Assembly: GCA_002436085.1 (NCBI GenBank)
Contig: DIXT01000009.1
Span: 1 to 53,701, forward strand
Direction: 5' to 3'
DNA from: Anaerolineaceae bacterium UBA6073
GTDB lineage: Bacteria > Chloroflexota > Anaerolineae > Anaerolineales > Anaerolineaceae
DNA length: 53,701 bases
The notes beneath the pieces were generated by a model. The model was given only the letters and a program-made list of their open reading frames with translations, had not been told where the DNA came from and did not search any database. The translations under genes were made by a program, and so were the position numbers. This document shows, one piece after another, positions 43,461 to 51,529 of this stretch. Every line of letters begins with the position of its first letter. The stretch's first letter is position 1.

Positions 43461-44259
43461 AGCCAACTTGAATTCCGATTTGGTTTTCATCAAGCTGGGC
43501 GGCTCCCTCATCACGGATAAAGACCGCGCGGAAACCGCTGACAGCGCAATGCTGTCAGGTTTGCTTGAGGAAATCGCCAATATCCGCAAGAATCACCCGA
43601 ACCTGAAGCTGCTGCTGGGCCACGGCTCGGGTTCATTCGGGCACCACGCCGCCAAACAGGCAGGTACGCGCGCGGGTGTTTATACCGCCGCGGACTGGCA
43701 GGGATACCAAGCTGTGTGGGCCAGCGCCCGCTGCCTCAATCAAATTGTGGTCGCAGCCTGTCAGCAGGCCGGTCTGCCTGAGCTGGCTTTCCCGCCCTCC
43801 GCCTCTGTGGTGACCAAAAACCATGCTATCCACGCCTGGGAGCTGGAGCCCATTAAATGCGCGCTGGCAGCCGGGCTCATCCCTCTTGTCTACGGAGATG
43901 TAGTGACCGACCTCGCGATTGGCGGGACAATCCTCTCTACTGAGGATCTGTTCTTTCATCTCGGCTTGGCGCTAAAACCCGCCAGAATCCTTTTGGCTGG
44001 CGAAGAAGAAGCTGTTTTCGCGGATTTTCCGCAAAATCAACAGCCTTTATCGCATATCAGTAAGGATGCCGAAAAAGCAGCCTATTTACAAGGCTCCGCC
44101 AGCCTGGACGTCACCGGGGGAATGTTGAGCAAAGTCCAGCTCATGCAAAAGCTGTGCAGGCAGCTGCCCGGCCTGCAGGCTGTAATATTCTCTGGTAGAA
44201 ACCCGCGCAACCTGAAAGAGATTCTGGACGGTAAACCCATTGGCACGCTGATTAGCTGA
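43453..44259 (+). CDS. ipk: Isopentenyl phosphate kinase
   Basis: An amino-acid-kinase-fold enzyme that converts isopentenyl phosphate to isopentenyl diphosphate, the last step of the alternative mevalonate pathway known in archaea and some Chloroflexi. The 268 residues contain VFIKLGGSLITDKD, LLLGHGSGSFGHHAAK (with the His diagnostic of IPK in place of the acetylglutamate-kinase Gly), PLVYGDVVTDLAIGGTILSTED and LDVTGGMLSKVQLM. It overlaps mvk by 8 bases, so it is co-translated. A phosphomevalonate decarboxylase would be needed to complete the route and is not in this window. Confidence 0.92.
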   Translation: MSEANLNSDLVFIKLGGSLITDKDRAETADSAMLSGLLEEIANIRKNHPNLKLLLGHGSGSFGHHAAKQAGTRAGVYTAADWQGYQAVWASARCLNQIVVAACQQAGLPELAFPPSASVVTKNHAIHAWELEPIKCALAAGLIPLVYGDVVTDLAIGGTILSTEDLFFHLGLALKPARILLAGEEEAVFADFPQNQQPLSHISKDAEKAAYLQGSASLDVTGGMLSKVQLMQKLCRQLPGLQAVIFSGRNPRNLKEILDGKPIGTLIS

Positions 44260-44273
44260 ACCACCTTTTGTAC

Positions 44274-44300
44274 AGGAAAATCGCGGTGATTTCCTCTTTT
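44274..44300 (+). terminator. Possible terminator after ipk
   Basis: AGGAAAATC (44274-44282) can pair with GATTTCCT (44288-44295), with one bulged A and a 5-base loop, followed by CTTTT. It lies 14 bases after the ipk stop and just before the dgt -10. The stem is A+T-rich and the T run is short. Confidence 0.4.
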
Positions 44301-44306
44301 GACCGC

Positions 44307-44312
44307 TATAAT
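44307..44312 (+). promoter_or_regulatory. Candidate -10 for dgt
   Basis: A perfect TATAAT lies 44 bases before the dgt ATG at 44357, giving a leader of about 38 bases with an AAGGA ribosome-binding site. No clear -35 at normal spacing. Confidence 0.5.
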
Positions 44313-44356
44313 ATTGGCAAGCATGCACGCAGCATTGCAGAAAAGGAATGCAAGCC

Positions 44357-45511
44357 ATGATTTACACCCGGCAGCAGCTGGAAGAATACGAAAATCAGAC
44401 CCTGGCGCCTTACGCCGTACACAGCAAAGACTCTAAGGGGCGGGTTTACCCGGAAGAAGAAGCAGATTTTCGCACCCGTTTTCAGCGGGACCGCGAACGC
44501 ATTCTGCACACCACCGCGTTCCGCCGCCTGGAATATAAGACCCAGGTTTTTATCAACCACGAAGGCGATTATTACCGCACACGCCTGACGCATTCGCTGG
44601 AAGTCGCCCAAATCGGGCGGTCGGTCGCGCGTTCGCTGGGGGCCAACGAAGACCTGGTCGAAACCATCTGTCTGGCGCACGACCTTGGGCACCCGCCTTT
44701 CGGACATTCCGGGGAAGCTGCGCTCGCGCGCCTGATGCGGGATTACGGCGGATTTAACCACAATCAACACTCCGTACGCATCGTCACCACGCTCGAAAAC
44801 CGTTATCCGGACTTCCCCGGCTTGAATTTAAGCTGGGAAGTCGTGGAAGGTATGGTCAAGCATGAGACGGATTACGACATCGCCGACGCGAAGGATTACG
44901 CCCCGGAACTGCGTGGACACCTGGAAGCGCAAATCGCGAACGTGGCAGACGAGCTGGCCTACACCTCCCACGACCTGGACGACGGCCTGCGCTCTGGCAT
45001 GATTACCCCCGCCCAACTGGACGGCATTGCCATCTGGGAGATTGTCAACGAAAGCATCGGCAGACGTAAAACGGAAACGCTGGACGAACTTTCGCGTCAT
45101 CAGATCATCCGGCGGTTGATTAATTTTGAAGTGACTGACCTGATCCAATCCATCGACCGCTACCTGCGCAAGAGCAGCGTCAAGTCCGCCTTGGAAGTGC
45201 AGAAACTGCCGTATAATGTGGTCGGCTTCAGTGAGGACATGTACCGCCGCAATCGGGAACTGAAAGATTTCCTTTACGCGAATCTTTACCGGCATTACCG
45301 TGTGGTGCGCATGTCTGCTAAAGCGGAAAAAATCGTCGCGGAACTTTTTGGCATCTATCAGAAGACGCCCGCCGCGCTTCCACCTGGAATTCAGGAACTG
45401 GTGCCGGAACGCGGTCTGGAAAGAACCATCTGCGATTACATCGCCGGAATGACAGACCGCTTTGCCATTGACGAATACAAACGTCTGTTTGACGCGGACG
45501 TATTACCATAG
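44357..45511 (+). CDS. dgt: dGTPase-like HD phosphohydrolase
   Basis: The 384-residue protein belongs to the deoxyguanosine triphosphate triphosphohydrolase-like group. Motifs: DRERILHTTAFRRLEYKTQVF, YRTRLTHSLEVAQIGRSVAR (first metal His), LAHDLGHPPFGHSGE (HD pair, near 110), and VADELAYTSHDLDDGL (late metal Asp). It probably hydrolyses dNTPs to nucleosides and triphosphate. I prefer the second ATG (44357), since AAGGA is 9 bases upstream of it but directly abuts the first ATG at 44348. greA follows 19 bases later. Confidence 0.92.
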   Translation: MIYTRQQLEEYENQTLAPYAVHSKDSKGRVYPEEEADFRTRFQRDRERILHTTAFRRLEYKTQVFINHEGDYYRTRLTHSLEVAQIGRSVARSLGANEDLVETICLAHDLGHPPFGHSGEAALARLMRDYGGFNHNQHSVRIVTTLENRYPDFPGLNLSWEVVEGMVKHETDYDIADAKDYAPELRGHLEAQIANVADELAYTSHDLDDGLRSGMITPAQLDGIAIWEIVNESIGRRKTETLDELSRHQIIRRLINFEVTDLIQSIDRYLRKSSVKSALEVQKLPYNVVGFSEDMYRRNRELKDFLYANLYRHYRVVRMSAKAEKIVAELFGIYQKTPAALPPGIQELVPERGLERTICDYIAGMTDRFAIDEYKRLFDADVLP

Positions 45512-45530
45512 GAAGCAGAATATCAACGTA

Positions 45531-45998
45531 ATGAAGAATCAACTGATTATCACCAAAACAGGAAAAGCAAAACTGGAGGAGGAACTCGCGGAGCTGAAGG
45601 GACCCCGCCGAATGGAGATTTCGCGCCGGCTTAAAAGCGCCATTGAAATGGGCGACCTTTCCGAGAATGCCGATTACATCACCGCGAAAGAGGATCAGGG
45701 CTTTCTGGAAGGAAGAATTCTGGAAATCGAAACTATTCTTTCTAACGCGGAGGTAGTGGACGAAGACAACGTGCGCAGCGACAAAGTCCAAATCGGGCAC
45801 AAGGTGACCGTACGCGAAGGTGACGAGGACGAAGAGGTTTTTGAACTGGTCGGCATCAGCGAAGTAAATACATTGCTGGGAAAAATTTCTTACGAATCGC
45901 CGATTGGCTCCGCCCTTCTTGATAAACGTCCGGGCGAAAAAGTGCAAGTGAAAACCCCTGGCGGAGTCCTTGAATTCACTATTGTTAAAATAGAATAG
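45531..45998 (+). CDS. greA: Transcription elongation factor GreA
   Basis: GreA rescues backtracked RNA polymerase by stimulating transcript cleavage. The 155-residue protein has the N-terminal coiled coil with its acidic tip in EMGDLSENADYITAKEDQGF (about 39-58), followed by the FKBP-like C-terminal domain with VTVREGDEDEEVFELVG and SPIGSALLDKRPGEKVQVKTP. The ATG at 45531 matches the family start. A longer in-frame reading back into dgt is not expected. The AGGA at the dgt stop lies 17 bases upstream, which is far. A bidirectional terminator follows. Confidence 0.95.
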   Translation: MKNQLIITKTGKAKLEEELAELKGPRRMEISRRLKSAIEMGDLSENADYITAKEDQGFLEGRILEIETILSNAEVVDEDNVRSDKVQIGHKVTVREGDEDEEVFELVGISEVNTLLGKISYESPIGSALLDKRPGEKVQVKTPGGVLEFTIVKIE

Positions 45999-46013
45999 AC
46001 ACTCGCAAAAACC

Positions 46014-46050
46014 AAAAAGCTGAGGATATACACGCGCCTCAGCTTTTTTT
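46014..46050. terminator. Bidirectional Rho-independent terminator
   Basis: AAAAAGCTGAGG (46014-46025) pairs with CCTCAGCTTTTT (46037-46048) around an 11-base loop. It ends in a run of T on the plus strand (to 46050) and five T on the minus strand. It lies between convergent greA and the unrecognised membrane protein gene, and can serve both. Confidence 0.9.
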
Positions 46051-46064
46051 GTTATCGGATTCGA

Positions 46065-47201
46065 CTAAATGCGGTATACAGCCAGTTCAATCGTCGCGCG
46101 CTGGAAGTAGCTCTGCGGCGGTAAGGGCAGATCACCATAAGTGAGGTCTACAATGCGGGCTTCCATCCGCAGGCTGGCTGTCTGCAGTTCAAACAGCTTC
46201 CCGGCTTCCGCAAGAATGGGCTCGCCTTTCATCTCCAGTCGCTGTCGGAGCACGGGGTCACTGAAAACATGCTCGCTCATCAATACCTTGGTGACAGTCT
46301 GAATATCGTTTTTGTCGAACAACCATACCTCGAATGCCGAGATCTTTTTTGGTTCGCCCACCCCAATTATTTCTGAAACGCTGACGCCGCATTCGCCCAA
46401 AAATTCACCATTAGGGGCATCGAATGTAAAGGATTCGTCGTATAAGTCATCCCCAAACATATAGGTGGACATAAACTGAGCGACTGGTTTTTCATAAGAT
46501 TGCCCGCTTTTCCCATTTGAACGGACATATACAGGGGTTTCGTATGCAGGTGCAGCAGTTTGGGGGGTACTTGTATTCACGCTGCTTCTGCCGTTTGTGG
46601 ACACACCCTGGGTTTGCGCCGTCGCGTTGGCAGCCCGGGGGACCGCCTGCGGTACGGCAGCCGGCCTGGCTTGCTGTGCTGCCACTCCTGCAGGCTTTAT
46701 GCGGGGGCGCAGGTAGAAAATGTACACGCCCACCGCCCCGACAACCAACAAACCGAGCAGGATTAGCCCCAATTTGAGCGGACTGCCTGTCTCCGGACTT
46801 TCGGTTGGAACTTGAGCCGCGTCCGGGTTTTCATCCGGTGGCAAAACCGCAGCAGGTTCTGCCTCGACGGCGGTGATGAAACGGTTAATCTGGTCTGCGT
46901 TCAGGAACTGCGGGTCAGCCTGGACTTTGGAAAGGCTTGTACCGGCATTTTTGCCTAACTCCTGATACAGCTGCTGTGCTTTTGCGGCATCAAAGGTAAG
47001 GTTGTAATTGGTAATTACCATCCGCAGGTAATCCACCTGTAAATCGGGGCGCATGGTCTCCGCGTTGGTGTCCGTCCACTGCACCGGCATTATGCCCCAG
47101 CCAATAACCAAGCCAAGCAGAATACCCAACACACCCGCGGCTACAGCCATGTTTCTTGGGATGCTGAGCTTTTGCTTTAACAGTTCGATGATATTTTCCA
47201 T
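46065..47201 (-). CDS. Unrecognised two-helix membrane protein
   Basis: I do not recognise the family. The 378-residue protein has a short basic N-terminus, one helix (VAAGVLGILLGLVIGWGIM, about 19-37), an external segment of about 100 residues with helical NYNLTFDAAKAQQLYQELG, a Pro/Glu-rich stretch, a second helix (LGLILLGLLVVGAVGVYIFYL, about 143-163), a long Ala/Pro/Thr-rich cytoplasmic linker (about 170-235), and a compact C-terminal domain. That domain (about 240-378) includes YMFGDDLYDESFTFDAP, GVSVSEIIGVGEPKKISAFEVWLFDKND and LRMEARIVDLTYGD, which look like a conserved globular fold. It is downstream of topA on the same strand. Its ribosome-binding site lies in a 12-bp inverted repeat. 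Confidence 0.75.
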   Translation of the reverse strand: MENIIELLKQKLSIPRNMAVAAGVLGILLGLVIGWGIMPVQWTDTNAETMRPDLQVDYLRMVITNYNLTFDAAKAQQLYQELGKNAGTSLSKVQADPQFLNADQINRFITAVEAEPAAVLPPDENPDAAQVPTESPETGSPLKLGLILLGLLVVGAVGVYIFYLRPRIKPAGVAAQQARPAAVPQAVPRAANATAQTQGVSTNGRSSVNTSTPQTAAPAYETPVYVRSNGKSGQSYEKPVAQFMSTYMFGDDLYDESFTFDAPNGEFLGECGVSVSEIIGVGEPKKISAFEVWLFDKNDIQTVTKVLMSEHVFSDPVLRQRLEMKGEPILAEAGKLFELQTASLRMEARIVDLTYGDLPLPPQSYFQRATIELAVYRI

Positions 47202-47203
47202 AC

Positions 47204-47251
47204 TCCTGCACCTCTCAGTCAGATGAATGCTCTCCTGATAGAGGTGCAGGA
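47204..47251 (-). promoter_or_regulatory. Perfect 12-bp inverted repeat covering a ribosome-binding site
   Basis: TCCTGCACCTCT (47204-47215) and AGAGGTGCAGGA (47240-47251) are perfect complements around a 24-base loop. On the minus strand the 3' arm holds GAGAGG and GGAG, just before the ATG at 47201. In a transcript reading through from topA, the ribosome-binding site would be paired. There is no T run, so it is not a standard terminator. Confidence 0.6.
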
Positions 47252-47257
47252 TTTATA
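47252..47257 (-). promoter_or_regulatory. Candidate extended -10 for the membrane protein gene
   Basis: Minus strand reads TGGTATAAA (extended -10). Transcription from about 47245 would remove half of the 5' arm of the adjacent inverted repeat. No clear -35. Confidence 0.35.
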
Positions 47258-47262
47258 CCAGT

Positions 47263-49764
47263 TTACTTGGGTTCAGAACTAAGGGATTCCAGCGTAAATA
47301 TTTCTGAACATGTCAGGCAGCGCGCGTGGTGTTTGTTCTTCGCGACCAACACTCCCCCGCATTGTGGGCAGCTTTGTTTCAGAGGTTCATTCCAGGAAGT
47401 AAAGTCGCACTCTGGATAGCGGGAGCAGCCGTAAAAGACGCGTCCTTTACGCGTGCGCTTTCGCACAACCTCGCCTTCTTTGCAGATCGGGCAGGGCACG
47501 CCAATCTTTTCCAGGTGAGTTTCGGTATAGCGGCAATTTGGAAAAGCGCTGCAGCTGACAAATTTCCCGAATCTGCCGTTGCGCATGACCAACTCGCTCC
47601 CGCACAGTGGGCAGAATCTGCCCAGCCTTTCGGGTTCGATTTTCTTTTCGGGCATGTTTTCTCGGGCATGCTTCAGGCTTACTTCAAACGGCGTGTAAAA
47701 CGCGCGCATAACATCCACCCAATCTAGCTTGCCAGCAGCGATTTTATCCAGTTCATCTTCCATTTTGGAGGTGAAACCGACATCCACGATGGAAGGAAAG
47801 AACTCAACTACCAGGTCATTGACCAGGAATCCGGTTTCAGTTGGGATGAGGCTCTTCTTCTCGGTCGTGACATATCCGCGCGCCAAAATGGTGGAAATGA
47901 TGGGCGCATAGGTGGACGGTCGTCCGATTTTATTCTCTTCCAGAACCTTGATTAGCGATGCCTCGGTGTAGCGCGGCGGCGGTTGGGTGAAATGCTGCGA
48001 GTATTCCAGATCGTCAAGCCTTTGGATCTGACCAACAACCAATTCTGAGACAGGGAGTTCGCCGTCCTCTTCTTCGTCCGCCTGGTCTTCGCCGCGGGCT
48101 TCTTCATAGAGATTCTGATATCCTTTGAAAATTGTTCTGGTGTGGGAAGCACGGAAAATATATTCATCTGCCAAACTTTTTCCAAAAATCTCAGCTGTTG
48201 TCGTTTCAACAATGGCAGGGGCCATCTGGGAAGCGACAAAACGCTGCCAAATGAGATTGTAAAGTCTATACTGGTCCGTGGTCAGGTGGTTCTTGATTGA
48301 CGTGGGCTCCCGCAGCGCGGAAGTCGGTCGAATTGCTTCATGCGCTTCCTGCGCGGAGGCTGCTCTGGTTTTATAAACCGGTGCTTTCTCAGGTAAGAAA
48401 CTCTCACCGTATTTCTTAAGGATGAATGTACGTGCCTCCTGGACCGCTTGCGGAGCAACATGCACCGAATCCGTGCGCATATAGGTAATCAAACCCGTTT
48501 CGCCGCCATTGCCAATATCAATGCCCTCGTAAAGCTGCTGGGCTATCAGCATGGTTTTCTTGGAGGGAAAATTAAGCCTTAAAGAGGCATCCTGCTGCAG
48601 GGTACTGGTGATGAATGGAGCTTTGGGATTAATATTTCGTTTTGCGGTTTTGAGCGAATCGAGCTTATAGCTGGCTTTACGCAGATCACTTACCACATTC
48701 AGGGTAGTCGCTTCGTCCGGAAGGACTGGATCTGCCTGGTTTACTTTTACAAGCTTGGCATGGTAACTCTTTGCAGTGCCATCCGGTGTGAATATAGCTG
48801 AAATCAGCCAGTATTCCACCGGCACAAATGCTTCAATTTCGCGCTCACGCTCCACGATCAGACGCAGCGCAACGGACTGGACCCGCCCGGCAGTCAAGCC
48901 TCCGCGCACCTTTGCCCACAAGATCGGGCTGACGCCGTACCCGACCAAGCGATCGAGGATGCGGCGGGCTTGCTGGGCGTTCACCAGGTCCATGTGCAAT
49001 TGGCGCGGGCGCGCAAACGCTTCAGCAATGGCATCCTTAGTAATTTCATTGAAAACAACCCGTTCCGTTCTCTCAGGGGGGATCTGAAGGGTGTCCATCA
49101 GGTGCCAGGCAATCGCTTCGCCTTCACGGTCGGCATCTGTAGCCAAATACACTTTTTTGGAATGAGCCGCCAAAGCGCCTATTTGCCGGACGGTCTCTAC
49201 CTTCTCATTTGGGACGCGGTACTTAGGCGTGAAATTGTTTTCAACATCCACGCTAAGTTGGGATTTCAAAAGATCGCGGATATGTCCCGCGGATGCAATC
49301 ACGTGGTACTTATCGCCGAGATATTTCCCGATAGTTTTGGCTTTTGCGGGAGATTCCACTATGACCAGGTTTTCAGCCGTTCCGCCTGCCGTCAATGAAG
49401 CTGCTAATTTGTCATACTTCTGGCTCTTTGCTGCGCTTTTTCGTAATCCAGACTTCGACGCGACTTTTCGCGCATTCGTTCTCGCTGCGCTTTTAGCTGC
49501 AGGCTTTTCATCGGTCTTGCCGGTCTTCACAGCGCGCGTAGCAGCCCCGGATTTTGGTGCGGCTTTCCGGGCATTCGATTTAGGCGTGCTCTGAACCACT
49601 GGCTTTTCAAGGCCTGCGTGAGCATCGGTCATGCCAAGTTTGGACATTACGCTGCCACAAACGGCGCATTTCCCCTTGGTAATCGCTTTTCCGTTGACCG
49701 TAAAGCTTGCCACCGGTTCCAGCATTTCCCGTTTTTCTTTACATTTAAGACAATAAGCTTCCAA
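47263..49764 (-). CDS. topA: DNA topoisomerase I with N-terminal zinc-ribbon extension
   Basis: Type IA topoisomerase relaxing negative supercoils. The 833-residue protein begins with a DUF5679-like ribbon (CLKC at 5-8, CAVC at 34-37), then a Lys/Ala/Ser-rich linker to about 130, reminiscent of histone-like tails. The TOPRIM domain has NLVIVESPAKAKTI and YLATDADREGEAIAWHL, and the active-site Tyr lies in TGLITYMRTDSV. Three C-terminal four-cysteine zinc fingers follow: CPLCG with CSAFPNC, CPICK with CSRYPEC, and CPQCG with CLTC. The start is TTG at 49764, supported by AAGGAG 6 bases upstream. It is preceded by its own promoter and followed by the two-helix membrane protein gene. Confidence 0.95.
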   Translation of the reverse strand: MEAYCLKCKEKREMLEPVASFTVNGKAITKGKCAVCGSVMSKLGMTDAHAGLEKPVVQSTPKSNARKAAPKSGAATRAVKTGKTDEKPAAKSAARTNARKVASKSGLRKSAAKSQKYDKLAASLTAGGTAENLVIVESPAKAKTIGKYLGDKYHVIASAGHIRDLLKSQLSVDVENNFTPKYRVPNEKVETVRQIGALAAHSKKVYLATDADREGEAIAWHLMDTLQIPPERTERVVFNEITKDAIAEAFARPRQLHMDLVNAQQARRILDRLVGYGVSPILWAKVRGGLTAGRVQSVALRLIVEREREIEAFVPVEYWLISAIFTPDGTAKSYHAKLVKVNQADPVLPDEATTLNVVSDLRKASYKLDSLKTAKRNINPKAPFITSTLQQDASLRLNFPSKKTMLIAQQLYEGIDIGNGGETGLITYMRTDSVHVAPQAVQEARTFILKKYGESFLPEKAPVYKTRAASAQEAHEAIRPTSALREPTSIKNHLTTDQYRLYNLIWQRFVASQMAPAIVETTTAEIFGKSLADEYIFRASHTRTIFKGYQNLYEEARGEDQADEEEDGELPVSELVVGQIQRLDDLEYSQHFTQPPPRYTEASLIKVLEENKIGRPSTYAPIISTILARGYVTTEKKSLIPTETGFLVNDLVVEFFPSIVDVGFTSKMEDELDKIAAGKLDWVDVMRAFYTPFEVSLKHARENMPEKKIEPERLGRFCPLCGSELVMRNGRFGKFVSCSAFPNCRYTETHLEKIGVPCPICKEGEVVRKRTRKGRVFYGCSRYPECDFTSWNEPLKQSCPQCGGVLVAKNKHHARCLTCSEIFTLESLSSEPK

Positions 49765-49804
49765 AGAATGCTCCTTATAATTGATACCTGAAAATAGCCC
49801 ACCT

Positions 49805-49831
49805 ATAATACCATACTCATTTTTCTGTCAA
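49805..49831 (-). promoter_or_regulatory. Candidate promoter of topA
   Basis: Minus strand: perfect TTGACA (49826-49831) and an extended -10 TGGTATTAT (hexamer 49805-49810). The spacer is 15 bases, short for a sigma-70 promoter. A TATAGG two to three bases downstream would give 18. The 49765-49868 gap contains no gene. Confidence 0.5.
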
Positions 49832-49868
49832 GCAAAGCGGAGATTACAAGATTTTTTCGTAAAAAGTG

Positions 49869-50963
49869 TCAGTCCAGCTTCCAGGTCAGGCTTGCGGCGT
49901 ACTCCATCCCCTTTGCCCGCACTACCAACCCTTTCAGCTCCATCATTGTCAATTCCGCGGTCAGCTTCTCCACGCTCGTGCCCAGTTTGCCGCACAGGTC
50001 GTCAATGTGCAGCGTGTCCTGCCCCAGGGCTCTTAAAATGCGCGCTTCGTCTGCGTCCAGGGTGGGTTTTACCGGTTCCGTGCTCGGGCGGGTCTGCGTA
50101 ATATTCAGATGCTTCAGGATAACGGTCGGGCTGGTAAGCGGCACCGCGCCGGCTGCAAGCAGATTGTTCGTGCCCCTGCTCATGGGTGAGAGCACAGACC
50201 CTGGCGCAGCGAACACTTCCCTGCCCTGGTCAATGCTGAACTTAGCTGTAATGAGCGCCCCGCTTTTTTCCCCGGCTTCAATCACGACTGTGCCGCGCGA
50301 AAGCCCGGAGATAATGCGGTTGCGCGGCGGGAAGTTCACACCGTCCGGCTGTGTTCCCGGAGGGTAATCACTGATTAACGCGCCGTGCGCGACGATGCTT
50401 TCCGCCAGCGTGCGGTGTTCAGGCGGATAGATAACATCCACACCGGACCCTAAAACCGCGAACGTGCGGCCGCCCTGCTCAAGCGCGGTCTGATGCGCAA
50501 TGGCATCCACCCCGCGCGCCAGTCCGCTGACCACCGTAATTCCGTTGGCAGCCAGGTAGGTGGCTGTGTCTTTGGTGAGCTGCTTACCATAGGCGGTCAC
50601 GTTTCTGGTGCCGACAATCGCAACAGCCAGGTCATCCTCAGGCAGTACAGTCCCGCGGTAGTACAGCACCGGCGGAGGTTGGTCAATTTCTTTCAGGTAG
50701 GTCGGGTAGGCTTCATCTTCCCAGGTGAGCACTTCAATGGATTTTTTTGCCAGGGCGGGCAGCATCGCTTCCGGATCCATGCCATTGCGCCTCTGCAGGA
50801 CGGCATCCGCCAGCTTTTCTGTCAAACCCGCTGCTAAAAGTTCAGAGCGTGAAGCGGTCCAAGCCCGGCTTAGCTGACCGAAATGATTCAGGAGGCGGCG
50901 AAAACGCACCGCTCCAATGCCTTTAACCGTGCTAAATGCTAACCAGTAATCTCTTTCCCCCAA
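49869..50963 (-). CDS. dprA: DNA-processing protein DprA/Smf
   Basis: DprA binds incoming single-stranded DNA during transformation and loads RecA. The 364-residue protein has an N-terminal helix-hairpin-helix-like region (VKGIGAVRFRRLLNHFG), the Rossmann-like core with AIVGTRNVTAYGK, VVSGLARGVDAIAH, TFAVLGSGVDVIYPPEH, FPPRNRIISGLSRGTVVIEAGEKSG (220-245) and APGSVLSPMSRGTN, and a C-terminal winged-helix (DML1-like) domain. The start is TTG, 2 bases after the rimM stop, with a G-rich ribosome-binding site in the end of rimM. Other competence genes are not in the window. Confidence 0.95.
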   Translation of the reverse strand: MGERDYWLAFSTVKGIGAVRFRRLLNHFGQLSRAWTASRSELLAAGLTEKLADAVLQRRNGMDPEAMLPALAKKSIEVLTWEDEAYPTYLKEIDQPPPVLYYRGTVLPEDDLAVAIVGTRNVTAYGKQLTKDTATYLAANGITVVSGLARGVDAIAHQTALEQGGRTFAVLGSGVDVIYPPEHRTLAESIVAHGALISDYPPGTQPDGVNFPPRNRIISGLSRGTVVIEAGEKSGALITAKFSIDQGREVFAAPGSVLSPMSRGTNNLLAAGAVPLTSPTVILKHLNITQTRPSTEPVKPTLDADEARILRALGQDTLHIDDLCGKLGTSVEKLTAELTMMELKGLVVRAKGMEYAASLTWKLD

Positions 50964-50965
50964 GA

Positions 50966-51511
50966 TTACCCCCGCAGACCTTCCAATATGTTCACGTCCA
51001 TACGGTGCTGATCCAAATCCACGTTCAGGATGACCGAAGGGATATTCGGCAGCAGCAGCTCGCTGCCGCCAGTTTCCTGTACCACAAAAACGTCGTTAGC
51101 GCCGGTTTCGAGCACTTCGCAAATCTGCCCAATCAGGATTTCCCGTTCATAAACCTGTAAGCCAACGAGCTGATGATGGTAAAAGCTGCCCTCCAGTAAA
51201 GCCGGAAGTTCCCGCACGGTGCTAAAGACTTCCAGATTGGTAAGCAGCTGCGCTTCTTCGCGGCTCCCCACGCCCTCAAAACTAAGCAGCAGTAAAGGCT
51301 CTTTTGTGCGAACAGCGCTAATGATATACTGCCGGTGTTCCGCCCCCAAAAAAACCTTTTTTCCGCGGCGCAGTCGCTGCGGAAAGTCAGTCAACACGCG
51401 CATGGCAATCTCACCGTGTACCCCGTGCACGCGCTGTAAGCGTCCTAATAAGACAAAAGCAGGCTCGGCTTTAGAATCCGAACCTGCCTTATGGTCTTGA
51501 GAATTGTTCAT
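50966..51511 (-). CDS. rimM: 16S rRNA processing protein RimM
   Basis: RimM binds ribosomal protein S19 and assists maturation of the 30S head. The 181-residue protein has a polar N-terminal extension of about 17 residues, then FVLLGRLQRVHGVHGEIAMRVLTDFPQR (about 19-46) of the first barrel, and a PRC-barrel domain with YHHQLVGLQVYE, IGQICEVLETGANDVFVVQ and LLLPNIPSVILNVDLDQHRMDV. It follows khpA by 18 bases in the ffh-rpsP unit. trmD, which usually comes next, is missing and dprA takes its place. Confidence 0.95.
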   Translation of the reverse strand: MNNSQDHKAGSDSKAEPAFVLLGRLQRVHGVHGEIAMRVLTDFPQRLRRGKKVFLGAEHRQYIISAVRTKEPLLLLSFEGVGSREEAQLLTNLEVFSTVRELPALLEGSFYHHQLVGLQVYEREILIGQICEVLETGANDVFVVQETGGSELLLPNIPSVILNVDLDQHRMDVNILEGLRG

Positions 51512-51529
51512 TCCAACTTTGGATTGGAT

